Positions 51,007 through 61,094 of a DNA stretch of 64,000 nucleotides are shown here, piece by piece (within the stretch, counting starts at the first letter, position 1; the number at the start of each line of letters is the position of its first letter). Position numbers and translations under genes: made by a program. The stretch is from assembly GCF_029245835.1 (NCBI RefSeq), contig NZ_JAQWOO010000027.1:62001-126000 (forward strand), read 5' to 3'. A model generated the notes under the pieces. It did not search any database. It was not told where the DNA came from and worked only from the letters and a program-made list of their open reading frames with translations. The DNA is from Algibacter sp. GTDB lineage: Bacteria > Bacteroidota > Bacteroidia > Flavobacteriales > Flavobacteriaceae.

Positions 51007-51891
51007 TTATTTAAACACCCTCTTCTTTATAAAAAATAAGAGCTTCACTAATAAAAATGCCAGAAATCCAACAATTAAGCCAACAATAAAATCTCTTATA
51101 AAACCTGGTAATATTTCTAGAAAATGATGTAAAAAATCTATGTTATGGACAAAAATCCCACCGGCTACCATCAATAAAGCAATAGTTCCTATTACCGATA
51201 AACTTCTTATAACCCAAGGCAAAGTGTTTATTAAAAGATTACCAAATATATAGGATACACTTTTTTTATTGTCGTTAAGCCTCACCAGCTTTAAGCCAAA
51301 ATCATCCATCCTAACAATAAGTGCAACAATCCCATAAACTCCCACAGTAGCTATTATTGCCACTATTGAGACCACAATAATTTGAAATAATAGAGGTTTT
51401 CCAATAACGGTTCCTAGCGCAATAATTACTATTTCTACAGAAAGAATAAAATCAGTAAAAATGGCAGATTTAATTTTCATTTTTTCAGCTAAAGCACTTT
51501 CTTCTTCAGATAATACGACTTCTTCAACCTCAATAACACTTTCGTCATCATGTTTATATGGAAAGAAAAAATGAAATACTTTTTCAAATCCTTCAAAGGC
51601 TAAATAAACACCTCCTAAAATTAAAGCCAATGTAACGCCCCAAGGTGCAAAAGCACTTAATAAGAATGCAATGGGTAGTATAATTAATTTATTAAGTGCA
51701 GAGCCTTTTGTTATTGCCCACAATACGGGTAATTCTCTTGAAGCTAAAAATCCTGTCGCCTTTTCTGCATTTACAGCTAAATCATCACCTAAAATACCAG
51801 CTGTTTTTTTGGTAGAAATCTTACTCATCACCACTACATCATCCATAAGTGCAGCAATATCATCGAATAACGCAAAAAAACCTGAAGCCAT
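51007..51891 (-). CDS. DUF808 membrane protein
   Basis: 294 residues. The start MASGFFALFDDIAALMDDVV and the KISTKKTAGILGDDLAVNAE stretch are diagnostic of DUF808 (YedI-like), followed by about six membrane helices. The function is not established; an inner-membrane role is assumed. It lies 19 bases beyond the pssA stop on the same strand and may share its transcript. Confidence 0.88.
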   Translation of the reverse strand: MASGFFALFDDIAALMDDVVVMSKISTKKTAGILGDDLAVNAEKATGFLASRELPVLWAITKGSALNKLIILPIAFLLSAFAPWGVTLALILGGVYLAFEGFEKVFHFFFPYKHDDESVIEVEEVVLSEEESALAEKMKIKSAIFTDFILSVEIVIIALGTVIGKPLLFQIIVVSIVAIIATVGVYGIVALIVRMDDFGLKLVRLNDNKKSVSYIFGNLLINTLPWVIRSLSVIGTIALLMVAGGIFVHNIDFLHHFLEILPGFIRDFIVGLIVGFLAFLLVKLLFFIKKRVFK

Positions 51892-51910
51892 TTGTATCTT
51901 TTTTTAAAAC

Positions 51911-52657
51911 TTATTTTGAAGTTAAATTGTCTAAAACAGACATGAGTATATAAAGTAATATAATAATTGGAATTGCTGCAAATTGTAAAACAATTAATAG
52001 CACAATACACAAAATAATGAAGATGTAACGTGTAACATTATCTTTAAATTCATAATTTTTAAACTTTAAGGCGAATAATTTAATACCTGAATTTAGTAAA
52101 TAACAACTTAAAACTGTCAGCCCTATTAAAAACCATTTATTAAGGATGATGGTGTTTATAGCATCACTATTCTGAAATTCAATAATTAAAGGCAATGATA
52201 TAATTAGTAATGTATTAGCTGGGGTTGGTAGGCCTTTAAAAAAAGATTGTTGGTCTTCATCTAAATTAAATTTTGCCAGTCTGTATGCAGAAGCCAAGGT
52301 AATTAACAAACCTAAAAGCGGAAGTATAGGAAGATTAAATTCTAGTCCTAATGAATTAGACGCCCAATTATTTTCTGATATAATTTCTGAATCAACGGTT
52401 AATGCTAATAGCTTATACATAATTATTCCAGGCACTAATCCGCTAGTAACCATATCTGCTAGAGAATCTAATTGTAATCCTAATTCACTTTGCACCTTAA
52501 GTTTTCTGGCAGCAAAACCATCAAAGAAGTCAAAAAATACACCTAAAAACACAAATAATGCAGCTGCAACAAAATTACTATTAACAGCAAGAATCACAGC
52601 AATACTACCACACAATAAGTTTAAAAGTGTCAGTGCGTTAGGTATTTGTTTTTTCAT
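51911..52657 (-). CDS. pssA: CDP-diacylglycerol-serine O-phosphatidyltransferase
   Basis: 248 residues from the ATG at 52657; an upstream in-frame extension to 52693 adds only hydrophilic residues not expected before the first membrane helix. The CDP-alcohol motif is complete: FFDGFAARKL, then GLQLDSLAD (spread over about 46-70), with six to eight membrane helices. It makes phosphatidylserine from CDP-diacylglycerol and serine, the route to phosphatidylethanolamine. Divergent from the porin-like gene. Confidence 0.93.
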   Translation of the reverse strand: MKKQIPNALTLLNLLCGSIAVILAVNSNFVAAALFVFLGVFFDFFDGFAARKLKVQSELGLQLDSLADMVTSGLVPGIIMYKLLALTVDSEIISENNWASNSLGLEFNLPILPLLGLLITLASAYRLAKFNLDEDQQSFFKGLPTPANTLLIISLPLIIEFQNSDAINTIILNKWFLIGLTVLSCYLLNSGIKLFALKFKNYEFKDNVTRYIFIILCIVLLIVLQFAAIPIIILLYILMSVLDNLTSK

Positions 52658-52746
52658 ATTAATATATTTTGATTTTGTAAAAATAACAAACAATTTGAGT
52701 CTAAAGCAATATCTATTACTATTTGAAGTTTTAAAGAATATAAATT

Positions 52747-53844
52747 ATGTGCATCTTTGTAAAAAAATTGCGATTGAGACTTTACATCACCACATTATTT
52801 TGTGTCTTATCTGCTTCTTTATTTAGTCAAACCGTTAGAAAATATTCTAATGAGTTTATGAATATTGGTGTGGATGCTGCTGCATTGGGCATGAGTAGTG
52901 CCGTTACATCTCACACATCTGATGTGAATTCGGGGTATTGGAATCCTGCTGGATTATTAAAACTTGAAGACAGTCAATTATCTTTAATGCATTCCAGTTA
53001 CTTTGCAAACATAGCAAATTATGATTATGCAGCTTATGGGATGCCTTTAGATGATAGAAGTGCAATTGGTATTTCACTAATTCGTTTTGCCGTTGATGAT
53101 ATTTTAAACACCACACAACTTATTGATGCAGAAGGCAATATAAACTATGATAGAATTAGTTTGTTTTCTACTGCTGATTATGGCTTAACGTTTTCTTATG
53201 CCAGACAATTACCTGTCCAAGGATTGAATTACGGTGTAAACGCCAAAGTGATTAGAAGAGTTATTGGCGATTTCGCGTCCTCTTGGGGTTTTGGTTTAGA
53301 TGTCGGTCTTCAGTTTGAAACCGATAACGATTGGAGGTTTGGTCTTATGGCAAGAGATATTACTACAACTTTTAATGCCTGGGCCATTGATGAAGATGAA
53401 TTTGCTACGATTAGTGATGCCGTAGAAGGCCAGAACCAAGAATTACCGGAAAGCACTGAAATTACCATCCCAAAATTACAGATTGGAATTTCTAAATTGA
53501 TTGATTTTAATTATGATTACACCTTATTAACATCAGTAAATTTAAATGTTCGTTTTGAAGAAAATAATGATATTATTTCAACATCTTTCGCAAGTATAAA
53601 TCCTGCTTTAGGATTCGAGTTTGGTTATATTGATATGGTGTATTTACGAGCAGGCATGGGGAATTTTCAAAATGAATTACAAATTGACAATTCTGAACAA
53701 CTAAGCTTCCAACCGAGTTTTGGATTAGGCTTTAAGTATAATGGTATTCAAATCGATTATGCTTTTACTGATATTGGAGACCAAAGTGTTGCACTTTACT
53801 CTAACGTCTTTTCTCTAAAACTTGATTTTAGTATCTTTAGGTGA
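52747..53844 (+). CDS. PorV/PorQ-family outer-membrane protein
   Basis: 365 residues with a signal peptide (to about SLFSQ, residue 28). The mature protein is an outer-membrane barrel of the PorV/PorQ (UPF0164-like) type: the early NIGVDAAALGMSSAVT segment, then WNPAGLLKLE and many amphipathic strands ending at Phe-Arg. Related proteins work with type IX secretion, but whether this is PorV, PorQ or another member is not decided. Its stop overlaps the next ATG (TGATG). Confidence 0.85.
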   Translation: MCIFVKKLRLRLYITTLFCVLSASLFSQTVRKYSNEFMNIGVDAAALGMSSAVTSHTSDVNSGYWNPAGLLKLEDSQLSLMHSSYFANIANYDYAAYGMPLDDRSAIGISLIRFAVDDILNTTQLIDAEGNINYDRISLFSTADYGLTFSYARQLPVQGLNYGVNAKVIRRVIGDFASSWGFGLDVGLQFETDNDWRFGLMARDITTTFNAWAIDEDEFATISDAVEGQNQELPESTEITIPKLQIGISKLIDFNYDYTLLTSVNLNVRFEENNDIISTSFASINPALGFEFGYIDMVYLRAGMGNFQNELQIDNSEQLSFQPSFGLGFKYNGIQIDYAFTDIGDQSVALYSNVFSLKLDFSIFR

Positions 53845-55016
53845 TGCAAAAAAAACTATTTTTTTTATTTCTTTTCTTAGTTGTTGAAATAACTTTTGCA
53901 CAACAGAATCAATTATCTCCACAGGCTGAAATTAGTGTGCTTACCGTCGGACCAGGAACTTCTTTGAATGATGCTTTTGGACATAACGCTTTTAGGATTA
54001 AAGACCCTTCTTTTGGTATTGATGTAACCTACGGCTATGGTGAATATGACTTTGATGCGCCTAATTTCTATTTAAAATTTGCTCAAGGAAAACTAAATTA
54101 TTTAATAAGTAAAACTGATTTTACAAGATTTTATCAGGTTTACGTATACTACAACAGAACGGTAAAAGAACAGGTTTTAAATCTATCCCAAACGGAAAAA
54201 CAAAGACTCTATGACTACTTAATAAATAACTACAAACCTGAAAACAGACGCTATTTATACGAGTTTTTTTATGACAACTGTGCTACAAAAATTAAAGATG
54301 TAATTAATATTGCCACAAACCATACGATTGCATTTCACAACCCAAAAGATTTTGAAGACGCTACGTTTAGAACATTAATACAAAATAACCTGAACAAAAA
54401 TTCTTGGGGAAGTTTAGGTATAGATTTAGCGCTTGGTTCTGTAATTGATAAAAAAGCAACGCCAGAAGATCACATGTTTTTACCAGAAAACATATACCGG
54501 TTCTTTGAAAATGCTACAAATAAAAATACTAATGAATCACTAGTTAAAAAAAGCCATGTCTTATATTCTAAAAAGGAAATCGCTAAAGTCAGTCACTTTT
54601 TAACAAGTCCACTTTTTATTTTGGGTATTATAGCCATAATAATCCTTTACATAACCTACAATGATTATAAGAAGGAAAAACGCACTAAATGGCTAGATGT
54701 TATTCTTTTTACAGTAACTGGCTTAATAGGTGTTATGATTCTACTCTTATGGTTTGCTACTGATCATACAGGCACTCACCAAAACTACAATTTACTTTGG
54801 GGGTTTGCACTAAACATTCTAATGATTAGTCAACTTCTAAGAAAAAAAGCAAGTGCTTGGTTTGTAAAATATATTAAACTTTTAATTATCCTACTCTGTC
54901 TTTTAACACTTCACTGGAGTATAGGGGTTCAAGTTTTTGCTATTGGATTATTTCCGCTTCTCATATCATTGTTTTTACGATACATCTTTTTAGTTAAGTA
55001 TTATAACAAACAGTAA
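53844..55016 (+). CDS. DUF4105 (Lnb-like) membrane protein
   Basis: 390 residues from the ATG at 53844, overlapping the preceding stop (TGATG), so translation is probably coupled. A signal peptide is followed by the DUF4105 domain with SLNDAFGHNAFRI and FYDNCATKIKD, whose His and Cys are candidate catalytic residues, and then four or five membrane helices (about 250-380). DUF4105 proteins in Bacteroides have been linked to lipoprotein N-acylation (Lnb); assignment here rests on that resemblance. Confidence 0.8.
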   Translation: MQKKLFFLFLFLVVEITFAQQNQLSPQAEISVLTVGPGTSLNDAFGHNAFRIKDPSFGIDVTYGYGEYDFDAPNFYLKFAQGKLNYLISKTDFTRFYQVYVYYNRTVKEQVLNLSQTEKQRLYDYLINNYKPENRRYLYEFFYDNCATKIKDVINIATNHTIAFHNPKDFEDATFRTLIQNNLNKNSWGSLGIDLALGSVIDKKATPEDHMFLPENIYRFFENATNKNTNESLVKKSHVLYSKKEIAKVSHFLTSPLFILGIIAIIILYITYNDYKKEKRTKWLDVILFTVTGLIGVMILLLWFATDHTGTHQNYNLLWGFALNILMISQLLRKKASAWFVKYIKLLIILLCLLTLHWSIGVQVFAIGLFPLLISLFLRYIFLVKYYNKQ

Positions 55017-55035
55017 ACTGAGACTGTAAACTAAA

Positions 55036-56427
55036 TCATTGTCCTCTGAAGAAAATAACAGTACTTAAGGTTTTTATCAAAATATTCATATCTAGAAAAA
55101 AGCCTCTGTGTTTAATATAGTATAAATCGTATTGTAGTTTAAGTAAACTATCATCAACTGAAGCGGCATATCTTGTTTTAACTTGCGCCCAACCTGTAAG
55201 CCCTGGTTTTACGATATGTCTGGTTTCATAAAAAGGAAGCATTTGCGATAGTTCTTTTACAAAAAACGGACGTTCTGGTCTGGGACCAATTAAGCTCATT
55301 TCGCCTTTTAAAATATTTATAAATTGAGGGACCTCATCGAGTCTTGAATGCCTTAAAAATTTACCAAACAAAGTCACTCTAACATCGCCTTTTTCTGCCC
55401 AAATAGCTCCCGCATTTTCAGCATTCTTTATCATGGTACGAAACTTAATAATTTTAAAAACCTTCCCATTTTTACCTATTCTATCTTGAGAATAAAAAAG
55501 AGGACCACGATTAGCCATAACATTACCTAACAAAATAATAGGCAAGAATAAGGTTCCCATGAAAATACCTAAAAGGGATAGTATCACATCAAATAAGCGA
55601 TGAAAGAACAAATACAATTTATTCTGATTACTTCTGCTAAAGGGAAAATATTTATAAAAATCTTTACCTACAAACTGAACTGGAATACGTTGTGTTAAAT
55701 CTTCATAAACCTGAGTATATTCATTGATAGGAAAGCCTTCCTCTAATAATTTTATAAGTGTATAATAAATTTCTGAAGTAATATTTTCAGAACTATAACT
55801 CGCTACAACAATTTCAGATAAGTTTTCTTTTTTAATAACATCTCTAATCTGCTTTGGACTATATTCTGTAATAGCTTTAAACTTTACCGTAGCCGTTCTA
55901 TCTTTTTCACAATTAACAAAACCAACAATTTTGTAATTCGGATCAGAACTTTTAAACGCTTCAACAATGGTTTCAATATTAGAAATTTCGCCAATAATCA
56001 AAACTTTTTTATAAAATCTAGGGGATACTATAAAAGTTACATAAGCGATTCGCCATACAAACAAGGCAACTAGGATAGCAAAATAGAAGAATAGAATTTG
56101 AAGCCTGTTATCGGGCAAAACAGGTGTAAAGAAAGGTGTTAGCATATAAAACAAAACGGTCGTAGAAACTGTAAAAACAATACCTGCCGAAATTTTTTCA
56201 ATCTTACTAGATTTTTGTAAATCGTACAATTCAAAAATAGTCCCGAATATAGATACGTATAAAATAAGTACAAAAACCCAGCTCCAATTTTCCTTTGTTA
56301 AAGTAAAGTAATCAAAATCAAAACTATTACTTACAAAATAAAGAACTAAGAGAATAGAGAGCGCGTCAAAAATACGTAAGAGTATTTTTCGTTCAGAAAT
56401 ATTGAAATGAATCCCAGTATTCGACAT
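55036..56427 (-). CDS. Polyprenyl-phosphate sugar phosphotransferase (WbaP/WcaJ-like)
   Basis: 463 residues. About four N-terminal membrane helices, a CoA-binding-like middle domain, another membrane helix, and the catalytic C-terminal domain with DRIGKNGKVFKIIKFRTM and RLDEVPQFINILKGEMSLIG and PRPERP. It transfers a sugar-1-phosphate to undecaprenyl phosphate and so starts a polysaccharide repeat unit. It is the most promoter-distal gene of the minus-strand glycan cluster, 60 bases from the adjacent glycosyltransferase. Confidence 0.93.
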   Translation of the reverse strand: MSNTGIHFNISERKILLRIFDALSILLVLYFVSNSFDFDYFTLTKENWSWVFVLILYVSIFGTIFELYDLQKSSKIEKISAGIVFTVSTTVLFYMLTPFFTPVLPDNRLQILFFYFAILVALFVWRIAYVTFIVSPRFYKKVLIIGEISNIETIVEAFKSSDPNYKIVGFVNCEKDRTATVKFKAITEYSPKQIRDVIKKENLSEIVVASYSSENITSEIYYTLIKLLEEGFPINEYTQVYEDLTQRIPVQFVGKDFYKYFPFSRSNQNKLYLFFHRLFDVILSLLGIFMGTLFLPIILLGNVMANRGPLFYSQDRIGKNGKVFKIIKFRTMIKNAENAGAIWAEKGDVRVTLFGKFLRHSRLDEVPQFINILKGEMSLIGPRPERPFFVKELSQMLPFYETRHIVKPGLTGWAQVKTRYAASVDDSLLKLQYDLYYIKHRGFFLDMNILIKTLSTVIFFRGQ

Positions 56428-56487
56428 TCTTTATTGGGTTAATTAGAGAGACCATAAATATAGTAAGTAAATTCTATTAAAGCCGAA

Positions 56488-57501
56488 TTATTTCAAGACT
56501 TTAACCCATTGTTTTTTAATAATTTTCCAATCTAAATTTTCTACATGATTCCGAGCTTCTTCAATTATTAGGTTTGAGTTATCTGAAGATTTAATGATAT
56601 TCTTAATGGAATCAACAAAACCACTAGCCGAATTGGGCTCCACCAAGATCCCATTTTTATTATTTTCGATTAAAAAAGGAATACCACCAACATTTGTTGA
56701 CACTACAGGTAAACCCAAAGCCATAGCCTCTATGACACTAACTGGCATATTATCAAAATTAGTAGTGTTTATAAAAATGTTATAATCTTCTGAAAGTTTA
56801 ATCCATTCTTTCTTCGTTAATTTTCCTGTAAAACGAACCTCAACTCCTAATTGATCTGCATACTTCTTGGACTCCTGTAAACTCCCATCACTATCTGGAC
56901 CAACCATACAAAGTTTCACATAAACACCTTCATTTTTAAGAGATTTAAAAACTTCAATAGCTAAGTTTGGGTTGTATATTTTTGAAAAAGACCGTACCCA
57001 TAATAATCTAATATCATCAAAAATTCTTTTTTTAAAAGGATAGTTTTTAAGTTCTATTGAATTTGGAATACAAGTGATATTATTAAAACCTAATGCTTCA
57101 AAATTTGATTTGATATATAATGAAGGAGCTATGTTTAAATAGGCATTGTTAAATATAGCCTTTGATAATTTAGGTGATTTTTTTAATCGACTGGGTAAAT
57201 CTCCGCCACGTAAAATTGGTATAAATTTCAGTCTAAGCATTCTACATAACTGGCTTACAAAAAATGCGTAATAAAAATTTAAGGTACTGTAGGTGTCAAT
57301 AAGTACAAAATCTACTTTTGATCTGGACTTATAACAAACCCATAGCATGTGCAACAATCTTAATAATGTATTTTTTTTATCAGAAATAGATATTATAGAA
57401 AAACCAACCTCTCCTAATAAACGCCCTAATATTTCTACCGAAGACACATTAGCTGTTTTACTGTTATTCAACTTATTACCTATGTATAATAATCTTTTCA
57501 A
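56488..57501 (-). CDS. Glycosyltransferase family 4-type
   Basis: 337 residues, GT-B fold. The donor-binding half has RLLWVRSFSKIYNPNLAIEV and MVGPDSDGS, and the E-x7-E-like motif MPVSVIEAMALGLPVVSTNVGGIP is intact. It adds a nucleotide-activated sugar to the growing polymer; specificity unknown. It sits between the sugar transferase and the Wzy-like gene, in order with the rest of the cluster. Confidence 0.88.
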   Translation of the reverse strand: MKRLLYIGNKLNNSKTANVSSVEILGRLLGEVGFSIISISDKKNTLLRLLHMLWVCYKSRSKVDFVLIDTYSTLNFYYAFFVSQLCRMLRLKFIPILRGGDLPSRLKKSPKLSKAIFNNAYLNIAPSLYIKSNFEALGFNNITCIPNSIELKNYPFKKRIFDDIRLLWVRSFSKIYNPNLAIEVFKSLKNEGVYVKLCMVGPDSDGSLQESKKYADQLGVEVRFTGKLTKKEWIKLSEDYNIFINTTNFDNMPVSVIEAMALGLPVVSTNVGGIPFLIENNKNGILVEPNSASGFVDSIKNIIKSSDNSNLIIEEARNHVENLDWKIIKKQWVKVLK

Positions 57502-57523
57502 CTTCTTACTGCTTTATGGGTAC

Positions 57524-58894
57524 TCAAAGTTTCATCTCTTTTTTAACCTCATTTTTCTTAGCTATTATTTTCTTTTTATTTGGATATTTAAGGTCCAACA
57601 AACAAAGTCCGTAAACAAAAGCAGGTGCGGCAATACGCATAGACGAGTGATTTATGGTTAAAAACCAAAACAAGTAACAAGAATAAAAGAAAACATTTGA
57701 TTTATTTCGAATTCGAAAAAGCAGTGGTGTTATTAATAAAATACTTAAAGCTGCAACACCAAACAAACCATGTTCTGATAAAATTCGGCTCATTTCATTA
57801 TGAGATGCCGCCTGAACACCTTCATTTTTTAACCTCAACTCTTTTATCTTTCCGACACCAACACCTAAAAATGGATTTTTCAAAAACTCGTCCAGTTCAA
57901 AAGAAACTAAATCGCCTCTACCTGTTGAAATGTCTGCTTTTTCTCTACCTAGAGCATCTTCATTGGAATATCTTCTATCTATAAGTCCTTCGGTCTGCAA
58001 AGAGGAATATAACCAAATGGACATTGCTAAACCGAGAAAAACCAAAATGGTTCTACTAATTCTAAATTTAGCTTTTGAATTTACTTTTCTAAAATAAAAA
58101 AACACCAAAGCGCCTATCATAAATATTGCGGTAATTACACCTCCTCTACTAAATGTAACAATACCTCGATAACTTATTGCCGCAAGTATACATCCATTAA
58201 GTATTTTATAAAAAAGTGAGGGTGAAAGCATAAAAAATCGAAGACTAAACACAAACATACCTAAACCCAAAACCGTTGATACTTGGTTTGGTCCAAAACC
58301 ACCAGAAGCTGCAAAATTAGAGCCTGTACCTGATAATGTTTCTTTAATACCTGGTGTATATAAAAACAAGTAAGTAGTTGTTGTTAATAATGGTAGGGCC
58401 ATGAACAGCAGCACCTTTTGCATATCATTGTAAGTAATCTTTTGTTTGTAACAAAAAATTGATACAAAACCTAAACATACTGGACCACTTAAATTAAATG
58501 CAATAGCAGTTCTTATTGTGGTTTCTTCGGTGATGTTAAAACCCGCTACTATAATACCAGGGATAAGCAAAAAGATATAAATAACATATGGAATGGGCTG
58601 TCTTAGTTTTTTAGTAAATATACCCATTAAGCAAAATAAAATAACTAAATATTTAGATGTTTCGTAGAGAAAACTTCCTCCCGTCATTCTTAAAAAAACC
58701 TCAGCACCTGCCACGTAACTACATGCCATTAAAACGTATAATACTTTTTTTGATGCTTTACTATCAAGGATACGCTTTAAAAAATAAACAAAAACTACCA
58801 TCAAGTATACCTTAGAAAGCATTTCTAGATTATAGATGGCAAACCCTATAAGGATATGCAAACCAATAAGTTTTATATAGCTTAGATTCTTCAA
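57524..58894 (-). CDS. O-antigen ligase/polymerase (Wzy/WaaL family)
   Basis: 456 residues, about 11 membrane helices. The long periplasmic loop holds KNPFLGVGVGKIKELRLKNE and HNEMSRILSEHGLFG, the motif pair of the O-antigen ligase superfamily. It would polymerise or transfer the repeat unit built by the neighbouring glycosyltransferases. The C-terminal end is basic (NKKKIIAKKNEVKKEMKL). Spaced 22 bases from the GT at 57501 and 1 base from the next gene. Confidence 0.85.
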   Translation of the reverse strand: MKNLSYIKLIGLHILIGFAIYNLEMLSKVYLMVVFVYFLKRILDSKASKKVLYVLMACSYVAGAEVFLRMTGGSFLYETSKYLVILFCLMGIFTKKLRQPIPYVIYIFLLIPGIIVAGFNITEETTIRTAIAFNLSGPVCLGFVSIFCYKQKITYNDMQKVLLFMALPLLTTTTYLFLYTPGIKETLSGTGSNFAASGGFGPNQVSTVLGLGMFVFSLRFFMLSPSLFYKILNGCILAAISYRGIVTFSRGGVITAIFMIGALVFFYFRKVNSKAKFRISRTILVFLGLAMSIWLYSSLQTEGLIDRRYSNEDALGREKADISTGRGDLVSFELDEFLKNPFLGVGVGKIKELRLKNEGVQAASHNEMSRILSEHGLFGVAALSILLITPLLFRIRNKSNVFFYSCYLFWFLTINHSSMRIAAPAFVYGLCLLDLKYPNKKKIIAKKNEVKKEMKL

Positions 58895-58895
58895 A

Positions 58896-59972
58896 TTACT
58901 TAATAGTGCTTTTATAAATATTTAAAATATTGTCTAATTGAGATTTTGTTGAGAAATTTTCTTGAATATGTTTGTTGAAAGCAATTGCATGTTCTTTACG
59001 TATAACTTCATTTAAAATATAAAACTCCAAAGCCTTTTCTAATGCCCTAGCATTTAAAGGATTTACTAATAGTCCGTTAACCTTATTCAAAACAACAAGT
59101 TCACATTCTCCCACATTAGTTGCAATTACAGGTAAGTTTGCTAAACCATACTCTAACAAAGCTATTGGTAAACCCTCAGATTTTGAAGATAATACGCCTA
59201 TATCAGATGCTCTTAAAATATTGAAAATATCTGGTTGTCTTCCATATAAAAATACAGATTTATTTAGCTCCAATTTTTCTATTTTAGACTTTATATTTTT
59301 TGAATACTCGTCATCAAAATCTTTACCTACACAATGTAAAGTCCAATTAGGGTAAAGTTTAACTATATTCTTAAATGCATCAATTAATGTAAAATGATCT
59401 TTTTGAGGTCTTAAATTTGCCAAACAAACAATACGCTTACCTGCAACACCATTTAACTTTGTAATCGCCAGACTTTCATTGATAGTGGCAAAATTTGGTA
59501 AATAGGTTACATTTTTAATTTTAAGATTTTCTTTTGCCCAAGTTTCCAGAGTTCTATTTACACTAAATACATGCGAAAAGCAATTTGAGCAAATTTTTAA
59601 AATACCAAATTTTCTATTATCTAAAAACTCACTATTACCGTAGTGATCGTGCCAAATTATGTGTACGTTTTTATTTAAAATCTTTATAATAGTTGCTAAA
59701 AAAAATGAAGTTGAGTGCGCATGAATAATATCTATATTATTAGTTTTTACAAATGTATTTAAACATTTAATAGCTTTAAAATCAACAACTCTTTGTTTAT
59801 CTAAAAACAAATAACCTACATCACTTGTCAAACTTTCTTCTAAAATCCCTTCTTTTCTTGTTGCGCACAGAAAAGACTGATTTACTTTATCCGACAAGGT
59901 GTTGGCTAAATTAACAGCAACACGCTCTGCCCCGCCAGTATCCAAAGAATCTATTAACTGTAATACGCGCAT
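58896..59972 (-). CDS. Glycosyltransferase family 4-type
   Basis: 358 residues. MRVLQLIDSLDTGGAERVAV (1-20) is the characteristic GT4 opening with the GGAER loop; the C-terminal donor domain has CLANLRPQKDHFTLIDAF and SKSEGLPIALLEYGLANLPV. The second acidic residue of the E-x7-E motif is a Glu in LLEYG. One base separates it from the polymerase gene and the next gene starts immediately after. Confidence 0.9.
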   Translation of the reverse strand: MRVLQLIDSLDTGGAERVAVNLANTLSDKVNQSFLCATRKEGILEESLTSDVGYLFLDKQRVVDFKAIKCLNTFVKTNNIDIIHAHSTSFFLATIIKILNKNVHIIWHDHYGNSEFLDNRKFGILKICSNCFSHVFSVNRTLETWAKENLKIKNVTYLPNFATINESLAITKLNGVAGKRIVCLANLRPQKDHFTLIDAFKNIVKLYPNWTLHCVGKDFDDEYSKNIKSKIEKLELNKSVFLYGRQPDIFNILRASDIGVLSSKSEGLPIALLEYGLANLPVIATNVGECELVVLNKVNGLLVNPLNARALEKALEFYILNEVIRKEHAIAFNKHIQENFSTKSQLDNILNIYKSTIK

Positions 59973-61094
59973 TTATTTTTTTAATAGTTTAATAATTTCA
60001 GCTTCAAAAAATTCTAGTGTATACTTTTGAGACCACTTAACAGCCTCATCAGACATTGTTTTTAATTGTTCAGCATTAACTAAGTACTTACTAATAATCT
60101 CTATTGACTTTTCAAACTCATTTGGAATTAATATACCTCTATTGCCATAATCTAGCAGATATGGCACACAAGATACTGATGTTGAAATTGGAATTGCTCC
60201 AAAAAACATAGCTTCTGCTATTGCTTTTGGCCAACCTTCAGATTTTGAGGGTAAAATTAAAAATTGAGCTTCTTTTAAAGCCTTTTTAACTACATTTTTT
60301 TCCTGATTTCCAAATAATCTAATTTTAGAATCCAGACTATTCTCTTTCAAGTAACTAAATAAACTTGTTTTTAAATCGCCATCACCATACAAATCTAAAG
60401 TAGTGTCATGACCAATTTTATTTAATGCTTCAATAATTTTAATGGCAAATAAAGGGCGCTTACCTTCCACTAAGCTTCCTATAAAAACTACCTTTAACCT
60501 ATTAGAGTAATCTCTCGTGTTTAAAACCTCACGTTCTGTATTGCTAAATGTTGCAGTAAAAAATGATTTTATATTTTTTGTTTGATTTTTCCAATCGCCA
60601 TAAACAATAGCGGTCATGTTTTTAGTTAAAAATGTATTTGAAAGCAACCATTTTTGAATCTTATAACTAATAGGCTGTTTTGAAGCTGGATCCCAATTAC
60701 CCGCATATTTAGCGGTTTTAACTTTGCTTGGGAAAAAAATTTGAACAAAGCACCCTAGAAGGCCAATATTACCAGGACACCTTAAGTGAATGTGATCTGC
60801 GTTTTTACAAGCGCTAATAATGGCATAACAGATTAACGGGATTTTAATTATTGAATTAAAGGCTTTTGCTATACTTGTAAATTCAATTGATGGTATGGAT
60901 TTAAAAATTAAATTGTCGTGTTTGTAATTTAAATCGATAACACCTTTCTTTTTGTTTTTCTGGGGAGCAACTATAGTGACCTCGTTTACATGTTTTAACC
61001 ATAAATTCATTTCACGTACATAAGGCGCGTAAGCTGAAACCTCATCGTTATTTACTTGATGTTTAACATGTGTTATAATTAAAAACCTCATCAA
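59973..61094 (-). CDS. Glycosyltransferase family 4-type
   Basis: 373 residues, GT-B. KVVFIGSLVEGKRPLFAIKI (about 209-228) and LPSKSEGWPKAIAEAMFFGA identify the donor-binding half. Abuts the gene at 58896 with no spacer and overlaps the GT2 gene start by 4 bases (61091-61094), so it is translated from the same mRNA. Acceptor and donor unknown. Confidence 0.88.
   Translation of the reverse strand: MMRFLIITHVKHQVNNDEVSAYAPYVREMNLWLKHVNEVTIVAPQKNKKKGVIDLNYKHDNLIFKSIPSIEFTSIAKAFNSIIKIPLICYAIISACKNADHIHLRCPGNIGLLGCFVQIFFPSKVKTAKYAGNWDPASKQPISYKIQKWLLSNTFLTKNMTAIVYGDWKNQTKNIKSFFTATFSNTEREVLNTRDYSNRLKVVFIGSLVEGKRPLFAIKIIEALNKIGHDTTLDLYGDGDLKTSLFSYLKENSLDSKIRLFGNQEKNVVKKALKEAQFLILPSKSEGWPKAIAEAMFFGAIPISTSVSCVPYLLDYGNRGILIPNEFEKSIEIISKYLVNAEQLKTMSDEAVKWSQKYTLEFFEAEIIKLLKK

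Noticed and set aside
52658-52693. N-terminal extension of PssA
   Set aside because: Adds twelve non-conserved residues ahead of the normal MKKQIPNALTLLN start.
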